Source: JAGOMW01 sp964596675 (GTDB lineage Bacteria; Patescibacteriota; Gracilibacteria; BD1-5; UBA2023). From it: a DNA stretch of 64,000 bases. The translations under genes and the position numbers were made by a program. Where the stretch lies: assembly GCA_964596675.1 (NCBI GenBank), contig CAZQUZ010000002.1, positions 87,253 through 151,252 of the forward strand, read 5' to 3'. A model generated the notes under the pieces. The model was given only the letters and a program-made list of their open reading frames with translations, was not told where the DNA came from and searched no databases. Shown here one piece after another: positions 33,322-43,386 of the stretch. Within the stretch, counting starts at the first letter, position 1. The number at the start of each line of letters is the position of its first letter.

Positions 33322-34179
33322 GGTATCAGTATTTTTGTGTCGTTTTGACTCCACGAAACTGATAATTTTACGCTTTTTCTCTACATTCTCTTCCCACTTC
33401 CCTACGATACCGATACTCAGCGTGATACACTTATCCTCGAAGTAGTCGATATCCATCTTATACTTGTGTCCGATATAGGTCTGGTAGTATCCGCAGTTTT
33501 TCTTCGACAGTGTCGGGAGTATCGTATCCATATATATCTCGAGTGCTCCCACGAATGTCTCGAAGTCGAGCGTGAACTCTTCCTGAATATAAGGGACTCT
33601 GAGGACTTCTTTTCGTATGCTATTCGTATGGAGGTCTTCCTTGCGGATATTTTCGGTGATGAGGCGATGTCCTGGTATGACGAACATGCGACCCGTGTTG
33701 TCCCCGTCATTATCCTTGCCGAGGATACCGATGGAAAATACTCGTATATAGATAATCTGTCCCTGTATATCCCCTATCCCGATCGTATCGCCGATATGGT
33801 ACTGCCTGAGTACGAAGAAAAATGCTAGAACCGAGAGGATAAAGTCTTTCAAAGTGATGATCATCGCACCGATACCGACGAGGAGAAAATTCATACTCCC
33901 ACCGGTCTTAAATGTCATGATGACGAAGAGGACGAGTATGATGGATATCGCACGTATTACATCGATAATCTGTATCTTGCGATAGTATTTCAGATAGTAC
34001 TCTGCATGCTTCGGGTCGACCGAGTTCTCATACTGGGAGAATATCGACTGCTTCATGCGAGATTTTATGCTGCGGGAGAGTACCTCTACGATGAGTCCGA
34101 TGAGGATAGCTGTCATGAGCGGTCACTCGGAAGATATGATGCTCGAGAGATTCGCGAGGAGAGATGAGAGTGAGTCCAT
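33310..34179 (-). CDS. MscS-family mechanosensitive channel-like protein, 289 aa
   Basis: Membrane helices at the N-terminus (LMTAILIGLIVEVLS; VIRAISIILVLFVIM; FLLVGIGAMIITLKDFILSVLAFFFVL) are followed by the MscS beta domain. That domain begins YHIGDTIGIGDIQGQIIYI and continues MFVIPGHRLI. The pore helix and vestibule match the small-conductance channels that release solutes on hypo-osmotic shock. One TGA (SSEGPLM) lets the gene start at ATG 34177-34179. Confidence 0.85.
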
Positions 34180-34266
34180 AGTCTATAGGTGTATATGATA
34201 CTTCCACTATAGTGAAATCATGGAAAAATGCGAGGGAATTATACTATGAATTCTGTAAAAAATAAA

Positions 34267-34295
34267 TTGACATCTATCGTAATACTCATTATATA
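34267..34295 (+). promoter_or_regulatory. consensus-like promoter of the RNB gene
   Basis: TTGACA at 34267-34272 and TATATA at 34290-34295 with a 17-base spacer. The ATG begins at 34302, right where transcription should start, so the mRNA is predicted to be leaderless. Confidence 0.75.
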
Positions 34296-34301
34296 GAGTC
34301 T

Positions 34302-35810
34302 ATGCAAAAACTCCATTTTCTCGATAGTATCCCCGAAGATATCCCTGCGGCATTCCCTGCTCCTGTCCTCGCCCAGGTAGAGGATATCGTGCGGACTGGT
34401 GTCTCAGATGGTGCTATATCACGCAGATATGTGGAGGGTATCACGATAGATGGTGCGACTTCGCTCGATCTCGATGATGCGATATGGGCAGAGCCCACAG
34501 AGTATGGATACCGTCTATCTATACATATATCTGATGTATCCGAGGCCATAGAGACATACTCCCCTATCGATGTAGAGGCACTCCAGCGGACGACGAGCAT
34601 CTATCGTCGCGACTATGTCATACCGATGATCCCCCATGCCCTCTCGAATAAGCTCCTCTCTCTGAATGGGAACCAGCAAAATCTGACACTCTCTATCGAT
34701 ATCGACATCGATACAGAGGGCAATATACTCGGCTCGAATCTCTATGAGTCACGATTCCAGAGTCTGAGGCGATATAACTATGATGACTTTCATCATGATG
34801 CACATACTCCCGAGAGTCCTCACTATGATGCTATCACTGTACTCGATGAGATAGCACAGCTCCTCCATAGACGACGCATCGCACGAGGGAGTCAGCTCTA
34901 TGCAGATATCGAGGACTATCCACTCAGAGAAAAGGTATCAAAAAATCTCCAAGCATCAAAAAATCCCCATCGTATCATCGAGGCGACGATGATCGCTGCG
35001 AACCATGAGGTTGCTCGATTTCTCGACCAAAATAATATCGCCTGAGTCCATCGTGAGCATCTCGCACTCGATGAGCGTGCGTTTTATGTGCCGAGATATG
35101 CGCACCATCGATGACTCGCGCTCGCTGGATATACGCACTTCACTTCGCCGATACGGCGTATCGCAGACCTCATAAACCATCGTGTGATAAAGGCATTTCT
35201 CCGTAAGGAGCCATCTCCATTTGTGCCGGAGACTCTCACGAAGCTCATCTCCTATACGAATAAGACGGTCCTCCGCATCCAGACCCTCGGCCAGGAAATC
35301 GACCATGAAGAAAAATGACGAAAAGTCCTCGAACGATACCAAAAAACTCACTGAGATGATCTCGCGTCACATCACTTCTCATCATATATCCGTCGAGCAT
35401 CTCATAAGGATGATGACTATAGGCTGCCGAGTGCGATACGTCAGACCGTCCTCGATGATATCAAAAATCCTGACTCCACTACATGGCACTGGGCTGTCGG
35501 CATCATCCTCCTCGGGAATGATATCACCCTAAAAGATGCACTCTATCATGAAATCGTCCGAGAAAAACGCATCATGCCACTCGCATTTCTCAATATCCTC
35601 GCTCATACGAAGCTCTTCCGATGAGAGAATCTCCTCTTCTCGTATGATGAGCATACGAATGGAAATGAATTTCGTATAGAAATGAAACTCCCCGATGGGA
35701 CGATGCTCCATAAAAAGGCGAATGTCGGTAAGCTCGGTCGTATGGAGCACATAAAGTGAGTCGCCCGACATAAGATCTGTGAGGCGATATTTCGACACTA
35801 TATGGGGTAG
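34302..35810 (+). CDS. RNB-domain (RNase II/R-like) exoribonuclease, 502 aa
   Basis: 3'-to-5' exoribonuclease core. IDGATSLDLDDAIWAEP carries the cluster of metal-binding Asp residues. HISDVSEAIETYSPID, TSIYRRDYVIPMIPHALSN, and the late HHRGLALAGYTHFTSPIRRIADLINHR segment are also RNB hallmarks. It lacks the N-terminal cold-shock domains of RNase R. After the RNB part (about residue 370) comes a unique C-terminus ending LGRMEHIKGVARHKICEAIFRHYMG, whose beta-beta-beta-alpha pattern could be a double-stranded-RNA-binding fold. About six TGA are Gly. Confidence 0.85.
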
Positions 35811-35811
35811 A

Positions 35812-37695
35812 TTATTTCTTCAGTATATTGACGAATGTCTCACTCGGTATACTCACTCGCCCGAATTGTTTCATCTTTTTCTTTCATTCTTTTTGTTTCT
35901 CGAGGAGCTTTCGTTTACGGGTGATATCTCATCCATAGAGTTTTGCTGTCACATCCTTTCTCATGGCAGAGATATCCTCACGTGCGACTACATCACCGCC
36001 GATAGCTGCCTGTATCGCTATAGCGAACTGAGCTTTTGGGATATTTTCCTTTAGCTTCTCACATACTCGACCTCCGAGATATCTCGCGCGAGCTCGGTGT
36101 ACCATCATCGCGAATGCATCTACCGGGTCTCATGCGACACGGATATCGAGCTTTACGATGTCATCCTGCTTGTATCCGATCGGCTCGTAGTGGAGGCTCG
36201 CATAGCCGGATGAGAGCGACTTTAGATCATCATAAAAATCCCCAACCAGCTCACTCATCGGTATCTCATAGTGGAGTACGACACGGTTCGCATCGAGATA
36301 CGTCTGATTCTTAAAAATACCCCTTCGCTCCTGCGCGAGATTCATGAGATTCCCGATATATTCATTTGGAGTGATCATCTCGACTTTCGCTATCGGCTCT
36401 TCGATGTGGATATAGGTCCCAGGCTTCGGGAGGTCCTCAGGATTTGAGATGTAGAGATAGGTCGCATCACGTCCCATGTATTCGATGAGCTCGCCATTTG
36501 CTCGTGGATAGTCTGCTCGCTTATCTCATCCTATGAGTACCTTATACGTCACCTGTGGACTCGTGATGATGACGTCCATATCATGCTCTCTCCAGAGGCG
36601 CTCTTTCACGATATCGAGGTGGAGTAGTCCGAGAAATCCACAGCGAAATCCATATCCGAGTGCGGGTGATGCCTCGTGCTCGATGACGAGAGATGAGTCA
36701 TTTAGTTGGAGTTTTTCCATGGCGTCTTTCATCTTCGGGTATTCGTCTGTCTCGACTGGGAATACTCCTGCGAAGATATATGGCGTGATACGCTTAAATC
36801 CTTTTATCGCGTTTTTTGACTCTGGACTGCCAGCGAATACCGTATCACCGACACGAGCCTCAGATATCGACTTTAGTCCCGTCACGACGTATCCGATTTC
36901 TCCCTCGTAGAGTGCATCTTGGGGTGTATATTTCGGACGGAAGCATCCGACTTCGAGTGCTTCCATTTTCGCTCCAGTATTTATAAATTCGAGCTTCGCT
37001 CACTTTCGTATCTCTCAGGAGAAGAGCTTTAGGTATACGACGACTCATTTATAGGGGTCATACTGCGAGTCGAAAATGAGCGCTTTCGTGATACCCATCT
37101 CTCACTCTGTGCTCTCATGTGGGAGAAGTTCTGATGTAGGAGAGAGTTTTTTCGGTTCTGGCATGCGCTCGATGACGGCATCGAGTATGGCTTCCACATT
37201 TATCCCTGTCTTTGCAGATACGGGGATGATATCTTCTTTTTTACAGCCGAGGAGATTCATCACTTCTTCACTTACGCGGTCGACATCAGCCGATGGGAGG
37301 TCGATCTTATTGAGTACTGGGATGATGGTGAGGTCATTTTCTATGGCGAGGTAGACATTCGAGAGGGTCTGTGCCTCGATACCCTGACTCGCATCCACGA
37401 CGAGGATGGCTCACTCTACAGAGGCGAGAGAGCGTGAGACTTCATACTGGAAGTCGACATGTCCCGGTGTGTCGATGAGATTGAGCTCGACTCACTTCCA
37501 CTCCATGCGCACGGGAGTGAGCTTTATCGTGATGCCGCGCTCGCGCTCGAGGTCCATATTATCGAGCGTCTGAGACTGGAGTTCGCGCTTCTCGAGGGTA
37601 CCAGTGATCTCCATGAGTCGGTCTGCGAGAGTAGACTTCCCGTGGTCGATATGAGCGATGATACAAAAATTGCGGATAGAGGTAGGTGTAGACAT
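35812..37695 (-). CDS. lepA: elongation factor 4 (LepA)
   Basis: Ribosomal back-translocase GTPase of 627 aa. G1 is IAHIDHGKSTLADRL, G2 in RERGITIK, G3 LIDTPGHVDF, G4 NKIDLPSA and G5 VSAKTG. The LepA-specific middle and C-terminal parts are seen in YGFRCGFLGLLHLDI, TPNEYIGNLMNLAQERRG, SGYASLHYEPIGY and the basic tail DITRKRKLLEKQKEGKKMKQFGRVSIP. About six TGA codons are Gly. The start ATG 37693-37695 follows the terminator of the 55-aa gene. Confidence 0.95.
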
Positions 37696-37731
37696 GCGCG
37701 TACTATAGTGAAAAAGCTCTATAAAACAAGC

Positions 37732-37759
37732 AAAAACCTCTTCAAGTGAAGAGGTTTTA
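37732..37759 (-). terminator. rho-independent terminator
   Basis: AAAACCTCTTC and GAAGAGGTTTT form an 11-pair stem around AAGT (plus orientation). It lies directly after the stop of the 55-aa gene and before lepA on the same strand. Confidence 0.85.
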
Positions 37760-37760
37760 T

Positions 37761-37928
37761 TTAGAGCTTCGCGAGAAGCCATCCTATACCGATATACACC
37801 AGAACTGTGAGGACGAATCCTAGCCATCCAGAACCTACTAGAGCAGACAATATGGCAATACATGGTATAAAGAGTACAGTTCCCCAACCTAGAAAGACAA
37901 GCCAGAGAATTAATTTAATAAACCACAT
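37761..37928 (-). CDS. small membrane protein, 55 aa
   Basis: Two hydrophobic helices fill almost the whole protein (MWFIKLILWLVFLGWGTVLF and FVLTVLVYIGIGWLLAKL). No TGA and no family recognised. It has the strongest ribosome-binding site in the window (GGAGG seven bases before the ATG), a good promoter and a clean terminator, so it is probably well expressed. Confidence 0.8.
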   Translation of the reverse strand: MWFIKLILWLVFLGWGTVLFIPCIAILSALVGSGWLGFVLTVLVYIGIGWLLAKL

Positions 37929-37961
37929 GGGCGCCTCCTAGACAGTAAGAAATGTCTGTAT

Positions 37962-37990
37962 ATTATACATTAAATATATGTAAATAGCAA
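37962..37990 (-). promoter_or_regulatory. promoter of the 55-aa gene
   Basis: On the minus strand TTGCTA (37985-37990), a 17-base spacer and a perfect TATAAT (37962-37967). It predicts a leader of about 27 bases that contains GGAGG. Confidence 0.7.
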
Positions 37991-38064
37991 TTTTTTTCAG
38001 AAATTTGCAATTTTTTTCATGAAATGATAGTATAGATAATATCTCATGACTTAATTTACTAAAA

Positions 38065-38844
38065 ATGCTACTAACTACAGAAAACACATCTATACCAGAT
38101 GTAGAATTATCTGATATACCAGATGTAGAATTATCTGATGTTTTTTATAATGGAAAAATATCATCAGATATCTGGTCTATCAAACAAATTGATGAGATAA
38201 TAAATATATTCCTCATAACTGCCACTGAAGCTCTCAAAATCCTCACACGAAATAAGGTGCAAGATATTGATATTAACGGTCTTAATATTATAAAAAATGA
38301 AATGTATTTTTCTATTCATGAATTTGCAAATATAAGTCGTTTTTATACTGAGACGTTCCCAGATAATGCTATCATTTCAGAAAATATATATGCACTTCAT
38401 TTTCACTATCTCCAGAAAATCATACCAAAAGTGCTGAGCTATGAATCACTCAATAAGAATAATCTGACAGATATTATGGGCGCAATGAGTGAGATTATAT
38501 GATTGATGGAGACATTCTTACATCACCCATTGCTCGATAAATATATCTCTCGTGGATGACAGTCTCATCCAGAGGTTATACATGCGCTAAAAGCAAAATT
38601 GCATGATATAAAAATCAATTTTGAGGAAGATATAAAAAATATAAAGAATATGGATTTTGCACTAGAAGGCATACAGAAATATGATGACTATAATAAAGAC
38701 ACTTATACTCTATTTTATAAACGTTTTGAGGATTTTTTCTCATTGATCGGAGAAAAATGACACCCCAATATGATAAAAATCTCTTTTCAAGATAAACCAC
38801 TTATGCTCGAGGAAAAACCCAGAAAAGTATCCAGTTTTTACTAA
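38065..38844 (+). CDS. hypothetical helical protein, 259 aa
   Basis: No family recognised. It opens with a duplicated octapeptide (IPDVELSD twice) and continues as a mainly helical, Ile/Lys/Asn-rich soluble protein. Codon use is AT-rich, unlike the CTC-rich neighbours. TGA codons after MSEII, in SRGGQS and in GEKGHP are Gly. The stop overlaps the nrdB stop from the other strand. Confidence 0.7.
38092..38139 (+). repeat. perfect 24-bp tandem duplication
   Basis: The 24 bases from 38092 are repeated exactly at 38116-38139 and encode IPDVELSD twice. It looks like a recent in-frame slippage duplication. Confidence 0.9.
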
Positions 38845-39896
38845 AAATCCCAGCTTCCTGCCATATTACTCGACTGTGTATAGTTGATGACGGTCGTCTC
38901 GAAGAAGTTCCCTTTATCAGCATTTGGATCCTGGAGACGATCCAGGTGCTTATATGGATTTTTTATCGCATCAGCAAAGAGTGGTTCCATTCCGAGCATA
39001 GAGAGTCGCTGATTCGCGAGCCATTTTGTATACTCTTCTGTCGTCTCACCATTCATACCCGAGATACGATTGCCGAGGATAGATTTACTCCAGGTAATCT
39101 CTTGTTCTACAGCCGTTTTCGTCATATCGCGAATAATCGCGTCACTATAAATCTCTGGAAATTCGCGCTTTATCTCGCGAAGGATATTCGAAAATAATGT
39201 CACATGTGTGAGCTCATCACGACGGATATAGGCGATCATGCGACCTGTTGCTGGCATCTTCATCCGGTCTACCAGCGTATCGAAAAATGCGAAACCATTA
39301 TAAAAATAGAGTCCCTCGAGGAGAAAGTTCGCGACGAGTCCACGGAAAAATGTCTCATCACTCGGACTATCGATAAAGTTCTGGTAGATTTGGCCGATGT
39401 ATTTATTGCGTTCGAGGAGGACTGCATTGGTCCGCCAGAAGTAGTATATCTCATCACGCTCCTCACTCGATACCACGCTCTCGAGGATAGTCGCATATGA
39501 CTGAGAGTGTATCCCCTCCTGGAACGCCTGGATAGAGAGGAGGAGGTTCACCTCAGGACTCGTGATATAGTCTGAGAAGTTCGGGAGATTCACTGTCTGG
39601 ATAGAGTCGAGAAATATGAGAAATGAGAGGATACCCTTATACGCTCTCTGCTCATCAGATGAGAGTGTCGTCTGGAAATCTCGAGCATCATCCTTGAGTC
39701 CGCTGACTTTCTCTGGCACCCAGAAATTCCCTATCATTACCTGATAGAGACTTTTTGCCCATGGATATTTTACGGCATTGAGATTAAAGAGTCCAGTCGT
39801 AGAACCCTTTATGATAGTGCGATGTTGGATATCGTCATTCCCGAGAGGATTAAATATAGGATTTCTCGCGATAATTTTCGCATCTTGTGACGACAT
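38841..39896 (-). CDS. nrdB: class I ribonucleotide reductase beta subunit
   Basis: Provides the radical for deoxyribonucleotide synthesis, partner of NrdA at 48259-50886. The 351-aa protein keeps the six metal ligands at about D97, E127, H130, E194, E228 and H231 (FLDSIQ, QEGIHSQSY, FLLEGL, RRDELTH). Y134 stands at the radical position. The C-terminus NYTQSSNMAGSWDF is the NrdA-docking tail. No TGA is used despite many Gly. Its promoter carries an NrdR-like box. Confidence 0.95.
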   Translation of the reverse strand: MSSQDAKIIARNPIFNPLGNDDIQHRTIIKGSTTGLFNLNAVKYPWAKSLYQVMIGNFWVPEKVSGLKDDARDFQTTLSSDEQRAYKGILSFLIFLDSIQTVNLPNFSDYITSPEVNLLLSIQAFQEGIHSQSYATILESVVSSEERDEIYYFWRTNAVLLERNKYIGQIYQNFIDSPSDETFFRGLVANFLLEGLYFYNGFAFFDTLVDRMKMPATGRMIAYIRRDELTHVTLFSNILREIKREFPEIYSDAIIRDMTKTAVEQEITWSKSILGNRISGMNGETTEEYTKWLANQRLSMLGMEPLFADAIKNPYKHLDRLQDPNADKGNFFETTVINYTQSSNMAGSWDF

Positions 39897-39920
39897 ATAG
39901 TGGTTAGATTAATATATGAG

Positions 39921-39956
39921 ATACAAGATATAGTATCTTTTTCTTATAAAATGCAA
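39921..39956 (-). promoter_or_regulatory. nrdB promoter with NrdR-like box
   Basis: On the minus strand TTGCAT (39951-39956), an 18-base spacer and TATATC (39927-39932). The 16-mer ATACTATATCTTGTAT (39921-39936) covers the -10 box and matches 12 of 16 positions of the NrdR consensus ACACTATATATAGTGT. Binding there would block polymerase. Confidence 0.6.
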
Positions 39957-39988
39957 GAGATTTTTCGAGAATTTATCACTATATTTCC

Positions 39989-40366
39989 TTATTTTTCGAG
40001 CCATGACCATATAAAACTCGCGAGCAACGAGCCGAGCATAGAGCCGAAGAGTATCCAATGAAGTCGTGTGAAGTAGTGCAGGTATGCTCTTATGCGAAAT
40101 ATATGAGACTGCTTATAGTTCCGGATAAATGCATGCCCCATCGTCGAGATGAGATAGCTCTCTGAGTCATTTTGCTCATTATTTCGATACTCTGCGATGA
40201 TATATCCACTGATGATAAGGTGCTCCAGGAGAAAGATTTCTTCTGGTGTATCGAACGGACTTCTCATGTCATCTGACTCCATGTGTCTCTTATAGAATGT
40301 TTTACCGATAATGGCACGAAAGTCTTTCGACTCGAGAAAATGGTATATCTCACGGGGTGAATACAT
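39989..40366 (-). CDS. hypothetical protein with C-terminal membrane helix, 125 aa
   Basis: Residues 1-95 are soluble, with EEIFLLEHLIISGYIIAEYR suggesting a small helical or winged-helix domain. A hydrophobic stretch near the end (LHWILFGSMLGSLLASFIWSW) would anchor it. No TGA and no family recognised. It lies 12 bases after the K+-channel gene on the same strand, so the two are likely co-transcribed. Confidence 0.65.
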   Translation of the reverse strand: MYSPREIYHFLESKDFRAIIGKTFYKRHMESDDMRSPFDTPEEIFLLEHLIISGYIIAEYRNNEQNDSESYLISTMGHAFIRNYKQSHIFRIRAYLHYFTRLHWILFGSMLGSLLASFIWSWLEK

Positions 40367-40378
40367 AGTGTGGGAGGA

Positions 40379-40774
40379 TTATTTTTTAGCTATGACTCTA
40401 CGCTTGCGTGGCATCTCATCGAGGATTATCTCGACATCTTTCTCTACGTGTTCTATCTCACGCTCCATGCGCTCATCAGCTTCACGGATACGCTGGAACT
40501 GCATCTGGAAGACGAGCGTCATCGCATAGAGAAAGAGTGGCACATAGAATACCGCATATCCCATCGTGAGTATCTTCCCTGCTATCGTCATAGGTACCAG
40601 ATCGCCAAATCCTATGGTCGCAGTGGTAATGACTGTGAAATAAAATGCATTAAAGTAGGTCTCTCCTATCGGATGTCCGTGCTCGAATGCATGTATGAGT
40701 ACCGTGCCGATGAGCCAGCTCATGATGAATATGATACCGATAGCTATGAGTTTCCGATGATGGAGATGTAGCAT
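40379..40774 (-). CDS. two-helix potassium channel
   Basis: A compact 131-aa channel subunit: first helix (LIAIGIIFIMSWLIGTVLI), pore helix with selectivity filter TIGFGD, second helix (KILTMGYAVFYVPLFLYAMTLV) and a charged cytoplasmic coiled-coil tail. TIGFGD in place of TVGYGD is a known variant in two-helix prokaryotic channels. The short tail has no RCK domain. No TGA. Confidence 0.9.
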   Translation of the reverse strand: MLHLHHRKLIAIGIIFIMSWLIGTVLIHAFEHGHPIGETYFNAFYFTVITTATIGFGDLVPMTIAGKILTMGYAVFYVPLFLYAMTLVFQMQFQRIREADERMEREIEHVEKDVEIILDEMPRKRRVIAKK

Positions 40775-40837
40775 AAAAAGAGAAGAAAAAATCTTCTTTT
40801 AGTATAGGGAGAGAGTGTATTTTGTAAATGTATTTTC

Positions 40838-41443
40838 TTATTCTGTAGATTTTTGCATATCCCATCTGGCTGGAGCCTGTGCATAAAATTCTCGAAATGG
40901 ATAGTTCCAGTGCCGTACAAAATCGTGTATAGTCGCGAATCAATCTGTCAGATGAACGTTATTTCATAGGGAATCATTTTTTAGCTCGAAAACCTCCCGT
41001 ATCTTCTCATGGGTCAGGAGTTCCAGATGGCTCACTTCATCGAGATGGAAGCTTTTCCATCCGTTTCGAGAAATTTTGGGAGCATTTTCTGAGCTTTCAT
41101 GGAGCTCAGTTCCTCGAGAATCGATCTGGTATGCATCCATTCCTATTGCAGTCCGAGGAGATGTTTTATAGAGCCGCATCCGTGTGTTTATAGTTTTCGG
41201 TACTACCAATTCTCCATCCTGACGCCTCACAGAACTCTGTAGATAGAGGCTGTGTGGAAGTATGATACGAGTAGTGTTTTTGTAGATGATACCTATAGGG
41301 AGCTGAGAGAGTACTGCTCGCTGGATATTTTGCATGAGATCAAAAATATCATCCTGCATATACTCTGTAAAACCACCTGGGATGAATGGTTTTATATCAG
41401 CAAAATCAATAATCTTCTCAGGGATTTTATAATTGTTCGACAT
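40838..41443 (-). CDS. hypothetical protein, 201 aa
   Basis: Soluble protein of unknown family. Internal elements are PFIPGGFTEYMQDDIFDLM, SQLPIGIIYKNTTRIILPHSLYLQ, and a His/Trp-rich end (DFVRHWNYPFREFYAQAPARW). TGA codons after KNDSL and after VHLTD are Gly and lengthen it by 42 residues. A clear promoter lies upstream at 41461-41490. Confidence 0.7.
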
Positions 41444-41460
41444 ATGTATGGGTAAATAAT

Positions 41461-41490
41461 TATATATTACAAAATATAATTATTTGTCAA
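41461..41490 (-). promoter_or_regulatory. promoter of the 201-aa gene
   Basis: On the minus strand TTGACA (41485-41490), an 18-base spacer and TATATA (41461-41466), 17 bases before the ATG. Confidence 0.6.
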
Positions 41491-41491
41491 A

Positions 41492-42928
41492 TTATTTACT
41501 ATATGTACTGCGAGAACTCGGGAGTCATCAGAACTGGACTGTGAAGCTCCGCCCATCCATCTTATATGTGAGTGAATCTACCGTCATTTGTGTCTGTGCA
41601 CCAGTCGGATAAATATCATTGCTCGATATGTAAAAGTCTACCTCTAACGTTCCTCCTATAGATATAGTAGTCGTCATACTAGCATTTATGAGCGATATAC
41701 TATTTCCACTCGATGGCGAGGCGAGCGTCGTCGATCCATTTGATCCACAGGCACCGCTCGTATCTCTATCTCTCGCACAGAGTATGCCGACGAATGTCCT
41801 CCCCATCGGGAGTGAAAAAGTCGTACTCGCACCGATGGCGGTGACGGTGACATGATGATTCTCATCTGGATTTACCACTTTCATACGGAAGAGATTCTCA
41901 CCGATATTTGTGAGCATGAGTGTCGGGGGTACGATACCGAGAGTATATGCCTTCATTATATATGGATTCCCAGAGATATTCGTACGAGTCGATGTGTTTG
42001 CATCCCTCATGATGATATCCTCTGGTGAAATCGATAATCCTATCGTACTTGCATCAGCAGTGCTAGGTATGTCTATGATACTCATGAGTATACGGAAGTG
42101 TCTTATCGTATCTCCGCTGAGACTCAGGGTGATATCAGAGAATTCTATATTCGTATTCGATATCTTGGCTGTGGCAGGTATCGACTTTCCTGTTTCTATG
42201 TCGATGAGGCGCGCATCGGTGATATTATAGACGAGTGACGTGAGTGGTGCAGATCCGATATTTTTTAGGGTGATTTTTTCGAGTTTTTGGAGACTATTTC
42301 CAGAGCCTGATTTTAGAGCAAAGCTTCATATGCTTTGTTCCTTATTTCTCATAAGATATTTGCCTGTAGAGGTATCCATCGAAGATGCTACGATTTCTAT
42401 CTTCCCAGACTCGATAAGAGTCGCGATAGTTTTGCTATCGAGGACTTCCCCACCCCATCTACAGGTGATCTCTGAGGTAGGATTCGCTGACATCATGAGC
42501 TTACATGTGTCGAGTGCCTTTGTTTTCGTGATATCGTGGTTCTGTACAGCGATACGACCATCTATATACCCATCGAAGTTACTTTTTGGTTCATTCGATA
42601 CGGTCGGTATAGAAGTTTTTGGAGTGGTATTTTTCGGAGTGAAGACTCGTGGCGCTTTTTTTGAGAAGATGAGTTTATTATTCCAGATGCATTGTATACC
42701 AGAGTTTTTTTCTTTTTTTACCTGAGTCATACAGAGCGTCATGACTTTGGGGCGTTTTGATTCGGTTCCTTTCGTGAGGAGTGAGGACTTTTTTGTCGTA
42801 GCATCGATACGGTATATGCTATAGCTTCCATGTTGTAAGACTGCCCCAGATGCAGGTTGTGCTAGAAAAATAGATCATATATACAGTGAGAGTAGGATTA
42901 TGAGAGGACGTATAGGTGATATATACAT
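41492..42928 (-). CDS. secreted hypothetical protein, 478 aa
   Basis: The signal peptide is MYISPIRPLIILLSLYIG then SIFLAQPASGA, its Gly being a TGA inside the hydrophobic core. The mature protein is Ser/Thr-rich and beta-type, with LEKITLKNIGSAPLTSLVYNI, NIEFSDITLSLSG and TLMLTNIGENLFRMKVVNP resembling Ig-like or DUF11-type exported domains. Cys pairs occur (TLCMTQ, GIQCIW, DTCKLM, EITCRW, ILCARD, GACGSN). Two consecutive TGA codons lie near the C-terminus (VQFGGLPSS). No anchor is seen. Confidence 0.78.
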
Positions 42929-42966
42929 AAATGAAAAAATTATTTATAAGGAGGTAAAAACAAGTA

Positions 42967-43365
42967 TTATACTCTTTTGTCAGAGAGTTGTTTATATACA
43001 TACTCCCGTATTTGTGCATAGGTTCTAGAAAGTTCGGACACTTGGGTATATAAGGGAAATATATCTCCTATATCATCGAGAGCGCTTGATACGTTGGCTA
43101 TATCCGAGAGAGGGATCTGTGTGATGTGTTTTTTATATGCTCGGAGTTGTTTCTGGATTTTTATCATCTCTATGCGTATTTCGATGAGTCTATGTATCAT
43201 CTGCTCTATATCCATAGTATATATGCTGTCTCTTTCGAGAATGGCTTCTGTCTGGATTTTAGTAACTTCTCGGTATAGATCTCATGCCTGCTCGCGTATG
43301 AGCTGGAGGTAGGCGGTAAAAGATATAGGTGCGGTGATTCGTTTTACTATAGAGATTCATGGCAT
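42967..43365 (-). CDS. helical hypothetical protein, 132 aa
   Basis: Almost entirely predicted coiled coil (TAYLQLIREQAGDLYREVTK, MIHRLIEIRIEMIKIQKQLR, SELSRTYAQIREYVYKQLS). No signal or membrane segment. TGA codons at residue 3 and after REQA are Gly. The gene stops 38 bases before the secreted-protein gene and starts 22 bases after the phosphate-permease stop on the same strand. Function unknown. Confidence 0.7.
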
Positions 43366-43386
43366 AAGAGGAGTAGGATAGATGTT

